Assembly (NCBI RefSeq): GCF_019244115.1
Contig: NZ_JAFATE010000253.1
Location: 1-36,800, forward strand
Reading direction: 5' to 3'
Length of the DNA: 36,800 nt
From: Bradyrhizobium sp.
GTDB taxonomy: Bacteria > Pseudomonadota > Alphaproteobacteria > Rhizobiales > Xanthobacteraceae
Numbering within the stretch: position 1 is the stretch's first letter; each line of letters begins with the position of its first letter. Below, in pieces: positions 17,125-27,401 of this stretch. The position numbers were made by a program, and so were the translations under genes. Under the pieces are notes generated by a model. The model worked only from the letters and a program-made list of their open reading frames with translations, ran no database searches and had not been told where the DNA came from.

Positions 17125-18612
17125 TCAGTCGAGCTTCAGCCGCTGCGCGCGTACGACGCTCGCCGGCAATGGCAGGTAGTTGCCATTTTCCGCCACCGCC
17201 TGCTGCCCCTCCCGGCTCAGCACGTAGCGCAGGAACTCACTGAGCTTGGGATCGAGTGCCGCGCCGGGCTTGCGATTGAGATAGATGTACAGGCTGCGCA
17301 CGAGGGGATAGCTGCGGCTCTCGAAGCTTTCCCGGCTCGGCGTTCCACTTGAAGCCCTGCAGGGCGCCGGATCGCTCGGCGCCAAAAATGCTGTCGAGCT
17401 GATCGAGAGTGAGCCGGGAGATCGGATTGTCCGGGTGGACGAGGATGACGATGCCGGGCGAGCGGCCCTCCACGTCATAGGTGCCGGATGCGACCGTGAT
17501 CTCGGTCGCGTGATCACCAAAGGTCTCGAAGAACGACAGCATCTCCGTGAGCGCCGGTTCGCCGCCATCTGGTGCAAGGTCGGTCACTCCGGTCACCAGC
17601 GCCGGGAATGCGGCATCGCTCGTCGGCAGCTTGTCGTCGAAATTCACCGCCGGCTGATAGCGGCGGAACCCCTCCTCCCACAGCCGCAGCAGTCCGCCGA
17701 ACCCGAAGCCGAAATTGCGGATCGTGCCGGATACCATCTGCTCCGGCTGGGCCGAGGTCATCCAGCATCTGCTGGCCGGCTATATAGAGGCTGCCGTCGG
17801 GATTGGTCTTGTTGGCGTACTCGCGCAGCTTTTCATTCCACTTGAAGCCGCCCGTGAATACGCGCGTGTGAAATTCGTCCGGAAAATTGTACTTGAGCGT
17901 GTAGCCGAGGATATGGATCGGCTTGTCTTTCCAGTCGCCGGTGAGACCCAGTTCGCCCCAGGTGCGGATGTTCTTTTCGGGTCCGCGGGCAACGGACTCG
18001 TCCCATCGCAATTCTGTCCAGCCGCCGGAGCGTTCGGCCCCGAAGATACCGTCGAGCTGTTCGAGCGACAGCTTGCTGATCGGATTGCTCTTGTTGAGAT
18101 AGACGCCGATCGCCGGATTACGACTAGCTGCCCGTCACGGCGACGATGCCCAAGGGCTGGTAGTTGAACTCGCGCTGGAAGGCGAGACGCTCGGCATTGG
18201 TAATCTGCCGGCCCAACGGGCTCACGTCAGACACGCCGAACATGAGCGACTGGATCGCGTGCTGACTGCTCTTCAGGTGGAAGTCGAACTTGACGTCCGG
18301 GTGCCACTGCCGGAACTGGCTCGCCCAGTACTCGGCGAGCGGGCTGTCGGTGAAGTAGTTGGCGCCCCACATGCGGATGGTTCCCGACACGGTGCTGTCG
18401 GGCGTGTAGTGCGGCAGCCCCTCGAGATCGAACTTGTTGGTGTAGTAGACCTTGTCGCGTTTGGCGGCGATCATCTGGTCGCGCGCAACATCGATCGCGG
18501 TCTTCTCCTGGGCCGACGCGGCGTTGCAAGAGATCGGCACTGTCAGCAAGGCAAGTATCACTGCGCGGGCAACATCGCGCAACGCAAACACCCGGATCTC
18601 CCTTGTGCGCAT
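17125..18612 (-). pseudogene. Two tandem PstS-like phosphate/anion-binding proteins collapsed by deletion
   Basis: From ATG 18612 the first copy has a signal peptide (ending AASAQ) and VSGTIRMWGANYFTDSPLAEYW. After AVTGS it meets a stop at 18124-18126; the family reading resumes in another frame (NPAIGVYLNKSNPISKLSLEQ, FGAERSGGWTELRW...). It breaks off at QQMLDDL near 17765, where a second, homologous copy begins at QMVSGTIRNFGFGFGGLL. That copy repeats the motifs (HPDNPISRLTLDQLDSIFGAERSG), then loses its middle near 17340 and ends with YPLVRSLYIYLNRKPG...LREGQ-like sequence. Family members are periplasmic substrate-binding proteins. Shared motifs in tandem suggest deletion between paralogues. 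It is upstream of and co-oriented with the PepSY remnant. Confidence 0.8.
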
Positions 18613-19539
18613 TTGTCTATTCCCAATTGCGTTCAATTCGTCAAAGCGCTGCGATCGGCCGCTGTTTCGATCAGGATCGAACGGCAGGACAATTTCACAA
18701 TTTGAGGGCAGAACCTGCAATGTTGTGGAGCAACACCTTCGTGCCGAATTCAAGATCCTCCCCGACAATACCCGTCCGGTAGTCGATCTAGTCACGCATC
18801 TGAATTGCCGCTGAATGCCACCTAAACGCAAATTCAGCTAGTCAGCGCGAGTTCGCCTGTGGCGATGCACAACAACACGGCGGCGGTGGCATGCCACTGC
18901 TGGATTTGCGCCGATGTGGCGGAGCTCGCGAAGCTGCACCTCGCGGACCCATGCCTCAGTACGAGGAACCTGAGCCAATCGCGCTTGATGATCGCATCGA
19001 GAACCTCGAAGCCGATCGGCTTCGTTACGTGGTCGTCTGTGGCGACCCCTTGCTCTCCAACCGCTACCACTAACGTCCCAACTGGCTACCGATCTCTCGG
19101 CTCTTGCCCCTACGCCGCGGATGGAGCGCTACGACTTTGTGCGTCGACCCATCGCGACATATTGCATGGCCGCACAATCTCGGTCGTATTGTGGGCAAAG
19201 CGCACTGGCATCGTCGTGCCACCAAGTTTATGGGTACACGGCCTAGAAAGACCTCGACTCCTAAGTGGAGTTATGTTGTAGGACGGCTGCGGGCGTTTCG
19301 GCGATCTCAGCGAAATCGCAAGGCTCATTGGGCGCCGCTGCTATCCCAATTGAGTAATCAGATTTAGGCTAATTCTGGCAGGTATTGATCTGTAGTGTGG
19401 TTCAGAAATCACTGAAAGCGAGCAAGGAAACTTAACCGCCGCGAGACCGTGAACTCGAGTGGAGCGAGCCGGCGGAACTCCGTATGGTCAATCGAAAATC
19501 ACAACCCTGGTTTCGGGCCAGTAGAACTAAGGGGTCTGC
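18613..19539. other. Intergenic region with a possible receiver-domain scrap
   Basis: No intact gene. Near 18960-19040 on the minus strand the frame reads DDHVTKPIGFEVLDAII, which looks like the KP region at the end of a response-regulator receiver domain, but flanking sequence does not continue the fold. At 18800-18816 CTGAAT is repeated with 11-bp spacing. The part nearest the next gene becomes AT-richer. Confidence 0.4.
18800..18816. promoter_or_regulatory. CTGAAT direct repeat upstream of the PstS-like remnant
   Basis: CTGAAT at 18800-18805 and 18811-18816, 11 bp apart, about 190 bases upstream of the PstS-like start. The spacing is that of PhoB-type boxes, but the half-site does not match the Pho consensus (CTGTCAT). 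Confidence 0.25.
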
Positions 19540-20811
19540 TTGCAAGAATTTATCGAAATGGCCGAATGGCTACTCCACCAAAATCTCCGGGATGGCGATC
19601 CAGTTGAATCCTTGCCCACTCCGGCTTTTCAGGCCAATGGAAAAAAATACGTCTCCTTCAGCACCAACAATTACTTGTCAATCGCGACAAGTCCTCGTTT
19701 TACCGCCGCAGCGAGTCGAGGTTTGGAAACCTACGGCGTGGGAAACTGCGAGTCACGGCTGCTGAGTGGAAACCTTGCAGTTTACGGTGAGCTTGAGCAC
19801 AAGCTCGCAGTCTGCAAAAAGAAAGACGCGGCTGTACTATTCGCGACAGGATATATGGCCAACTTGGGGGTGTTGTCGTCTCTCCCGCAGACGTCCAAAT
19901 ACGCGCGCATTTACGGATTTACCAGCGCTAGGGAATATACCTATGCTTATTTTAGCGATGAATTGAATCATGTCAGTATCCGCGAAGGCATCCGCATGTC
20001 CGGAGCCGCGCGGGCGACGTATCGTCACCTTGATCTCAATCATCTTGAAGGGCTTCTCAAGAAATCGACCGCGACAACCAAAATCATCGTCACTGATGGG
20101 GTCTTCAGCCAAGATGGCGATATTGCCCCCCTACCCGACTTACTGCAGCTCGCTGAGCTCTACGACGCGACGCTTTATGTAGACGATGCTCACGGGACTG
20201 GAATTCTCGGTGAAAACGGCGGTGGAATTTGCGAGCATTTCGGCATCACGAGCGCACGCATCATTTACATGGGCACGCTTAGTAAAGCCTATGGCGGGAT
20301 CGGTGGCTTCATTGCCACGGAGGCACATATCGCCAAGATCATTCGTCTAGCCTGCTCGGCGTATGGATTCACGTCAGCATTGCCTCCGGATCAAGCGGTC
20401 GCCCTCAGCGAAGCGGTGGACATGGTCGTGGACGAACCTGAACGCCGTGCCCGCTTGTGGGAAAATCAGCGTTACTTCGTTACAAGGATGTCTGAACTGC
20501 CGTATCCGCTCGTCTCGACAGAGTCGCCGATTATCCCAATTCTGGTCGGAGATGAGGATGCCGCGGACGCCCTCGCACTGTCGCTTGGCGAATCGGGCAT
20601 CCACGTCGATGCCGTTCGCTTCCCGGCGGTCCCCCTACGTAAAGCACGCCTTCGCATTCAACTAAATGCAGGGCATACCAGTCAGGATATTGACCAGCTC
20701 ATCGACACGTTACGGGCGCACCAGCATGGCGCATCCACAGCCATTATGTCAACGCTAGGCATGACAAAAACAAAGCGTGACGAACTTGCAGGAAACGAGG
20801 CGCTCCACTAA
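19540..20811 (+). CDS. Alpha-oxoamine synthase family PLP enzyme (BioF/Kbl/HemA/SPT-like)
   Basis: The product is 423 residues, or 417 from the ATG at 19558. It matches the fold-type I alpha-oxoamine synthases, which condense an amino acid with an acyl-CoA or acyl-ACP with loss of CO2. Seen are NNYLSI (43-48), GVGNCESRLLSGN (66-78), ELNHVSIREG (141-150), D215/H218 in VDDAHGTGILGENG, and the Schiff-base lysine K249 in GTLSKAYGG. The C-terminal RLRIQLNAGHTSQDID is also typical. A stretch with YARIYGFTSAREYTYAYFSD (121-140) looks like an insertion relative to the family. I start at TTG 19540 because AGGGG precedes it by six bases. Neighbours give no pathway. Codon and base use are AT-richer than nearby genes, suggesting transfer. 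The substrate is unknown. Confidence 0.85.
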   Translation: MQEFIEMAEWLLHQNLRDGDPVESLPTPAFQANGKKYVSFSTNNYLSIATSPRFTAAASRGLETYGVGNCESRLLSGNLAVYGELEHKLAVCKKKDAAVLFATGYMANLGVLSSLPQTSKYARIYGFTSAREYTYAYFSDELNHVSIREGIRMSGAARATYRHLDLNHLEGLLKKSTATTKIIVTDGVFSQDGDIAPLPDLLQLAELYDATLYVDDAHGTGILGENGGGICEHFGITSARIIYMGTLSKAYGGIGGFIATEAHIAKIIRLACSAYGFTSALPPDQAVALSEAVDMVVDEPERRARLWENQRYFVTRMSELPYPLVSTESPIIPILVGDEDAADALALSLGESGIHVDAVRFPAVPLRKARLRIQLNAGHTSQDIDQLIDTLRAHQHGASTAIMSTLGMTKTKRDELAGNEALH

Positions 20812-21278
20812 CTGCGCATAGATTATTTGCCGGACACGGCATTTCGCTCCTTCGGTCGAGAAGCGGATGCTCTATCGCGACCCCTACGGTGGTAGTTATC
20901 CGTATTGCAGCAGTGTCCGAAGTTGATTTTGGCGGTGTCTCAAGTTCATGGTTTACAGTTTGTGAATAAGTTTTGCGCAGACTGGTGCCCAAAGCGGAAT
21001 CAACTCAACATGGGTTCCATGCCGGTCCCGACAGCACAGACGCTTGAGCAGATCGTCAGGTTGCAGCGAAGCTGGTGGCTGCAATATCTGATCGAATTCG
21101 CAAGGCTCCTTCTAAAGCAGTAAGGCTGCCTCGTCTGACAGCAGAGGCAGGGAACGCCGGTTTTCAGAGAAGAGGCAGATGGGGAACAGCGTCAAACCAG
21201 AGTGTCTAGTCTCCCACTGCGAGCATCCCCAAAAAGTAACCCCGCCGCACTGAGAACGCGACGGGGTTAAAGCGAGGC
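20812..21278. other. Intergenic region, no recognised gene
   Basis: A 72-residue plus-strand frame (20905-21123) ends in a leucine-rich amphipathic stretch (SWWLQYLIEFARLLLKQ) but has no recognised family. A strong hairpin is present at 21238-21268. Confidence 0.45.
21238..21268 (-). terminator. Likely rho-independent terminator
   Basis: AACCCCGCCGC and GCGACGGGGTT pair (one mismatch) around a 9-base loop. On the minus strand the stem is followed by TTACTTTTT, a usable U-tract. It would terminate leftward transcription, for example read-through from the anion-transport operon, which crosses the CYTH-CHAD remnant antisense. Confidence 0.5.
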
Positions 21279-21745
21279 ATGCGGTTGAAGGGCCCGCATG
21301 AAGCGGTCATAGCTGCCAATCGTAAAAGTTTCCACAAGTCGGTTGCTCCAATTTATCTGAGTATTCTAAGCGGACAGCGGGCAGAAGCTGAAGCGTCACG
21401 GCCTCAGCTTCGCGTCCGGCGGAAGGGCAAGCAGCATATCCACACGGTCAAATCGGAAAACAGTGCGCAGTTCGGCCCAGATGAATCGGAGGTCAAGAAC
21501 AGCACCGCCCGATCTCGAAGGTGGCCGACGGAAGCCGAGCTCGATTTGCGATCAAAGGCCCAGCGGGGTACGATCTTGCAGACGGCACTCACGAGTGAGA
21601 TGGCCGCGGGAAGGGCATTTCAGGCGATTGCCCGCGCGACCGTTCGGCACTTCTCGGAAAACTCGGACGCTGTGCGCAACGGCGATTCGGAAGGCATACA
21701 CCGGATGCGGGTGGATCGCGCCGGTTGCGCGCCGCCATCTTTAGC
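21279..21745 (+). pseudogene. CYTH-CHAD domain protein remnant
   Basis: The frame holds LRVRRKGKQHIHTVK, the characteristic CYTH (triphosphatase-tunnel) strand, then after a short, probably deleted region, SKAQRG and AFQAIARATVRHF...AVRNGDSEGIHRMRV, the first helices of a CHAD domain. At RMRV one G seems to be lost; the next frame gives SRRLRAAIFSLGF, the continuation expected (R-x-x-LR). It then runs into the end of the convergent ABC ATPase remnant, so most of the CHAD domain is missing. Family members bind or hydrolyse polyphosphate-like substrates. Nothing here suggests a working protein. Confidence 0.65.
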
Positions 21746-23057
21746 CTGGGTTTTCGAGGCTGGACGTCTCCGATTGTTCGTCGTAGGCGAACAACTCGGC
21801 ATAGCGGCCCCAGGACACAGCCGTTCGAAGTGTTTCGTCAGCGTCCTCTTCCGACATGTAGTCCTCAAGTTCGTTGCGGAAGCGCGCGGCAGGAGCGCTG
21901 TGCGATGGTCGCTCGTCGAGCACGCGGCGGATCAGCGCCGCGACCGGCACGTAGTTGAGGACATGCTCGGCAAACAAATTTTTTGCGCGCATCTGTTTCG
22001 AGATGCGCGAAGCGTTTGCCGGCCTCGGTCAGCACGAGGTCGCCTTCGCTCAACTGGGCAAACCGCAGTAGCTGGAGCGACTCGCCAAGGTGAAGGATCT
22101 CGTCCGCCTCTAGTCTAGTTGCAGGCTGCCAGCCAGCACAGGCAGATCGGCATGGCCGCTATAGGGCGGCCCCGCGAGTGTCTCGATCAAACCCGAAAGC
22201 ACGTTCGATGAAACATGGTTGAGAGCCATGCCAATGCCTGTGCCTGGAATCCCCTCGATGGCCGGGGCTCTGGCCTGTGGGCGCTGCGTCATGCGTGCGT
22301 AGAGTTGATCAACGAGTTGCCGAAACGTTGGATCGAGCCGGTTGCGTGGATGCGGCAAATCAATTTTGACCTCGGCGGCGACCCGGCCGGGATTTGACGA
22401 GAAGACCAGGATGCGATCGCACATGAGCACCGCCTCCTCTATGTTATGTGTCACTATCAGGATCGACTTGATCGGCAGCCGGCCATCAATCCAGAGATCG
22501 ATCAGGTCCGTGCGCAGCGTCTCGGCGGTCAACACGTCGAGCGCCGAAAACGCCTCGTCCATCAAAAGCAGGTCGGGATGCACGACGAGCGCCCGCGCAA
22601 AGCCGACGCGCTGGCGCATGCCGCCGGACAGCTCCTTCGGATAGGCCGATTCGAAGCCGTCCAGGCCGATCAGGTCGATCGCGGCGAGCGCGCGCTTGCG
22701 CCGCACCTCGGCATCGGTTCCGAGCGCTTCAAGGCCGAGTTCGACGTTCTGCAACACGGTGAGCCAGGGGAATAGCGCAAACGACTGAAACACGATGGCG
22801 ACGCCGTTTGGCGGACCCAGAATGGCCTCACCGCGGCATCTGGCGTCGCCCGAGGTGGGAGCGACCAGGCCTGCAATGATGCGCAACAGCGTCGACTTGC
22901 CCGAGCCCGAGCGGCCGAGCAGGCCGACAATTTCGCCGGAGCGAATGGTCAGATCGACCTTTTCGAGCACCAGCAAATCCTCGCCGCGGCCTTTCGGAAA
23001 CGAGCGGCACACCCCGTGGAGATCGATGAGGGTCGGGGGCTGCCTGGTCTCGAGCAT
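21741..23057 (-). pseudogene. Anion ABC transporter ATPase; ATPase domain intact, C-terminal domain out of frame
   Basis: From ATG 23057 the ATPase domain is complete: Walker A GRSGSGKST (48-56), Q-loop Q91, signature LSGGMRQR (143-150), Walker B LLLMDE (163-168) and switch H204 (VTHNIEEA). It ends in frame at 22110 after SLQLD. The regulatory AAA-associated C-terminal domain follows out of frame: EADEILHLGESLQLLRFAQ..., then NLFAEHVLNYVPVAALIRRVL...ENPG to 21741. The first break is a tandem duplication of CTAGA (22111-22122 region); the second is an extra A in an A6 run near 21985. The protein belongs to the NitT/TauT-like anion importers. A truncated 315-residue ATPase might still be made. 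Confidence 0.85.
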
Positions 23058-23069
23058 TGCTTTCTCCTG

Positions 23070-24799
23070 TCACCCGAGGCGAAGACGGCGTTCGCCAAAA
23101 GCATAGCGGTCGCCAGAGCAGCCGGTTGAATAGCGTCACCAAGATGCACATGATGGCGATCCCAAGTACCACACGCGGGAAGTCGCCGGCTTCTGTCGCC
23201 TTGGCGATGTAGGCACCGAGCCCCTTTGCGGATAGATGAGTGTCGCCCCAGCTTGCGACTTCGGCAACGATTGAGGCGTTCCAGGAGCCGCCCGAAGCGG
23301 TGATGGCGCCGGTGATGTAATACGGAAAGATGCCCGGCAGAATGACCTTGATCCACCAACGCCATCCCTTGAGATGGAAGCTGCCGGCGGCCTCGCGCAA
23401 GTCAGTTGGGAAGGCGCTGGCGCCGGCGATGACGTTGAACAGGATGTACCACTGCGTGCCCAGGATCATCAGCGGGCTGAGCCAGACATCGGAGTTGAGC
23501 CCGTAGCGCACGATGATCACGACAATAATGGGAAAGGCAAGGTTGGCCGGGAGCGCCGCCAGGAATTGCACCAGCGGCTGCACGGGCTCGGCGAGTTTCG
23601 GGCGAAGCCCAATCCAGACGCCCACCGGCACCCAGATCAACGTGGCGAGCGCGATCAGCACGACCACCCGCAACAGTGTGATCAAGCCATCCCCGATCGC
23701 GTCATAAACGTCTGAAGGCCCCAGGGTGACTGAGAGATAGGTATAGATCTTGAATGCCGCGTACCCGGTGCCGATCCCGATCACGGCGAACCACAGCGCA
23801 TCGACCACGCGCGAGGGCGGCCGGTTCTTGATGGACGGTCGAAGGCCGTTGGGCCATTCGATATTCAGGTTCGAGAACGCGCGGTTCAGCCCCGCGAACG
23901 GTTGGGTGAGCGCACGCAGTGCGCGGGTGCGGCGAAACAGGTCGAGCATCCAGGATATTGGCGCGTCACCGGACGCCGTCTGCTCGAAGCGGAACTTGTC
24001 GGCCCACGCCACGATCGGGCGGAACAGGAGCTGGTCATAGGCGATGATGACGAGCAACATGGTCAAGATAGCGTAGCCGATCGCAATGAGGTCACGTTTC
24101 TCGATCGCCATCGCCACGTAGGAGCCGACGCCGGGCAGCGTGACGGTGGTGTTGCCGACAGTGATTGCCTCCGACGCCACGACGAAGAACCAACCGCCCG
24201 ACATCGACATCATGGCGTTCCAGATCAGGCCGGGCATCGCGAAAGGCACGTCCAGCCGCCAGAAGCGCTGCCAGCCGCTCAGGTGGAAGCTCTGCGAGGC
24301 TTCGTCCAGGTCCTTCGGCACATTGCGCATCGACTGGTACATGCTGAACGTCATGTTCCAGGCTTGGCTCGTAAAGATCGCGAACACGCACGCGAGTTCG
24401 GCCCCCAACACCTTCCCCGGAAATAGATTAAGGAAGAAGACAACCGTGAAGGTGAGGAAACCGAGGATCGGCACTGATTGCAGAATGTCCAGGATCGGAA
24501 CCAGCACCATCTCGGCGCGCCGGCTTTTTGCGGCGATGGCCGCGTAAATAAAGGTGAAGATGGTCGAGCAGACAATCGCCAGCAGCATCCGCATCGTGGT
24601 TCGCAGGGCATAGACCGGCAAATTGAACGGTTCGAGCGATACCGGAGCGGTATCCAGCGCCGACAGCGGCAGCGTGGTCTGCTCGCCGCCATACACGATC
24701 AGCACCAGGGCGCCGATCACGAGAATCAGGGCCACCACGTCCCGGATGTTGGGCCGTGGCGCGCGCCAGCATGGCGATGCGAAGATCCTGCAACGTCAT
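23070..24799 (-). pseudogene. Duplicated ABC permease for anion uptake (COG4986-like), frameshifted at both ends
   Basis: The central frame encodes two fused BPD-type permease domains, each with an EAA loop: DEASQSFHLSGWQRFWRLDVP and REAAGSFHLKGWRWWIKVILP, and about twelve membrane helices. This is the duplicated permease of NitT/TauT-like systems. Start MTLQDLRIAMLAR (ATG 24799) is out of frame with the body (APRPNIRDVVALILV); restoring a GC pair in the GCGCGC run repairs it. At the 3' end LLWRPL should continue YAFGERRLRLG and stop at 23070, but two bases (AT) seem missing, so the present frame runs on over the ATPase gene to 22828. It lies 15 bases after the porin gene and 12 before the ATPase start: one operon. 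Confidence 0.85.
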
Positions 24800-24814
24800 C
24801 GGATAGCCCCCAAC

Positions 24815-26920
24815 CTAGTATTGCGAATGCACGCGCACGCCGAACACCGAAGCCGGGCCGCGATCGCGGTTATAAGCAGGATTGACGATCAGCTGATAGT
24901 CCAGCGTGATCTTCGATGCAAACCAGGGAAAGCTGTAATAGGTTTCCAGAATCCCTTCGTCGCCGGGATGAGGCAGCTGGCCATCACCAACCAGGATGCC
25001 GAGCCCGCCTGCATTCAGGAAGGCCTGGTGCACGTTGGAGATGCCGTTGACGACGCCGGCAATGCCGAAGACGTCGTCATCGCGTCCCCACAGCTTCCCG
25101 GAAAGCGAGAACCCGGCAGCAACGGTGTGATCGATGTCGGTGAACTCGTAGGGCTCCTTATGGCCGTCGGCCCAGCCGGCGCGTGCGAAGAAGCCGACAT
25201 TGTCCATGAGCTGCTGCTCGAGATTCATGCTGATGCCGCCGCGGCTCTGGTACTTGCGCACGGCGGCGATGTCGGCAGGCGCTCCCGTGATGGCCGCCAG
25301 CTGGATCGCGTCCTCTCCCGCCGCGGGTCAGGAATCCGGTGATCGCCACCTTGCCCGGCTGTCCGAAAACGGAGTAGCGCCGTTCGATTTCGCCGTCCCA
25401 CTGGAATTGTCCGAACCGAGAATCCAGCGAAGTCGTGTTGGGCGCGATTGACAGATCGAACATGCCACCGCGGAAGGTCCAAGGGCCGGTGTACCATTCA
25501 ATCGCGCCGCCGACGGTATAGCCCCAGGCATCCGCCGCATAGTCGAACTGCTGGTGTCGACCACCGACCAGTTCATGAAATCGCCGCGGGGATCGTGGGC
25601 ATATTTGTTGGTATCGAAGATATCGACCACGCCAATTTTACCGGCCGTAATCACCAGCCTGTCCGACGTCTGCGACCCCGAGAACTGGTTGAAGACGCCG
25701 TCGACCTTTTGCGTGTCGCCGCCGAGGTCGATTGTCTGCCTGAAAAACGCCCGATGCAGACGCGTATAGGGATAGCTCGCCCCGACCTTGTAAGCTTCGC
25801 CGCTCGGGAACCCTGCCGCGCCGACCGAACTGCTCAAACCGAAGCCTTGATCGATTTCCGGGTTGATCCAGACTTCGGCACCGTCCCAGAGGCGCATTCC
25901 GGCATAGAGCGTCACGTCGAAGGTCTCGCGACCCTGGTTCGGATTTAGACTATTGGTGCCGACATAGGGCGACCGGAATGGCGGCGTGTATTGTTCGAGC
26001 AAGGTCGACTGGGCGTGGAAAGCGAAGCGATCCGTCTCAAGCGCCGACGGGGTCTTGGTTATAAGCTCCAGTACGGGATTGATATCGCCGATCTTGTAAT
26101 TCAATCCGAGCCGGATGCTCTGCATGGCAAGGTCGGATTGAAACGTGTCTACGGAGGCTGCGAAGAAGGCGCCCTTGCGTCCAAATCCGGTTTCCAGAAA
26201 TTCCGCCTTGGCCGACCAATTGCCAGCGATGGGAATCTCCATCCCGATGCCTGCGACCCATCCGAGCCGCCACAGCAGCGCCGTTTCGACGGTCCCCGGC
26301 GCGGCAAAGCCGCCAACCAGAGGAGTGGCATCCTGGCTCCTCGTCACCTGATTATAGGTCCATGCGAAGCCGCCCGTTCCGTAAAGGAGCAAGCTATCGA
26401 ACGCATAGCCGACGCGGCCACGGACGCTGCCGTAATGGATGGCAGCCTCACCATAAGTCACCTGGCCAATCGATGGCGAGGCCACAGTTTGGCTGCCCTT
26501 CACCGAATAGGGCATCACCACGTCCGAGTTCGGGAAGCTGACGTCGCCTTCCACGCCCAACATCCATCGCGACGGCAACACGTAATTGTAGCCGCCCTGC
26601 AGGCCCGCAACGTAGCTGCCTGTCCCGGCCATGAAATCGAAATTGAAGGGAAGATCGAACGACCCAGCGACCGGGGGCCCAGCCGGACCGAGCGGTGTCG
26701 CGGTCCAGTTCGAAGAACCCCTGATCACCCCTGCATGGGCGCCGATATACCAGCCGGTCCAATCATAGGCCGTCGACGTGTAGGGCGCCGGCGCCTGGGC
26801 CGGCAGATCCGCTGCGACTGCGGAATCAGCGAAGGCCAGCATGAGGCCAATCCCGACACCGACCAACGCGCGTGAGCGGTTGCGACTGCAGCTGTAGCGA
26901 GACTTCTCCCGCGCAAACAT
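24815..26920 (-). pseudogene. Omp25-like barrel fused to OprB carbohydrate-selective porin, frameshifted
   Basis: From ATG 26920 (AAGGGG upstream) a signal peptide ends at AVAADLPAQ. An eight-stranded Omp25/RopB-type domain follows (WTGWYIGAHAGVIRGSS to LGLNYKIG), and then an OprB-like porin domain (GRETFDVTLYAGMRLWDGAEVWINPEIDQGFG; FFRQTIDLGG; DRLVITAGKIGVVDIFDTNKYAHD). After FMNWSVVDTSS near 25545 the frame shifts (YAADAWGY..., MFDLSIAPNTTSLD). An extra G near 25318 shifts it again (EDAIQLAAITG..., MDNVGFFARAGWADG) to the stop at 24815 (FGVRVHSQY). It is the first gene of the anion transport operon and would supply the outer-membrane pore. Confidence 0.85.
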
Positions 26921-27401
26921 ATTCAATTGCCCCTTTTCCATGACGCCGAGCCGCTCGACCAGCTGACGCCCATATAAACAGCCCAATTCCGCAGCTTCGC
27001 CCAACAAGGAAAGCAGTTTCCGATGCAGTTCACGCAGAACCGCTCGCAATTGCGACGACCAGCCATCGCTTCACGATGAAATGGCATCGGCGAGTGACGT
27101 GCACGCCAGGCTGCCGGAGAAGCGAGTTGCGCACCTTTCGCCAGAGGCTGTGGGGCTTCCGCAGGGTGAACTGGTCGGATCGCGTCCGCCCGACACGACC
27201 GTTCGAAATCCTGCAAGCGGCGGCGGATCGCGCAAAGCCGTCGACGTGGCCCATCGTGCATCCGGAACAAGAGCGTCGTTTTGGTGGGAGGCAAAAGGTT
27301 GCCGCGCCATTTCCGAATCTGTTTTGCGACACGAACGCAATAAGGTCATTTTTGTCTCCGACCGTGTACGGCTGACGGAACTCTGCTTTGCAGGAACTTC
27401 A
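26921..27401. other. Divergent promoter region
   Basis: The gap lies between the divergently transcribed porin gene (minus) and a small secreted protein (plus). Long frames cross it on both strands but none has family character. The porin Shine-Dalgarno (AAGGGG) and the AGGAA of the small gene mark its two ends. I see no clear operator. Confidence 0.4.

Noticed and set aside
21279..22118. A 279-residue plus-strand protein
   Set aside because: Only the first part has family character (CYTH-CHAD); the rest is antisense to the ATPase C-terminal domain.
22828..24738. A single 636-residue frame reading from the permease into the ATPase gene, as if a permease-ATPase fusion
   Set aside because: The last 90 or so residues are the ATPase gene read in a wrong frame; the natural permease stop is at 23070 and a two-base loss explains the run-through.
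24815..25261. A separate small outer-membrane protein gene
   Set aside because: It is the C-terminal part of the OprB-like porin, separated by a frameshift near 25318.
27081..27401. N-terminal extension of the small secreted protein to 27081
   Set aside because: No homology-like character, while the internal ATG at 27402 has an RBS and begins a proper signal peptide.
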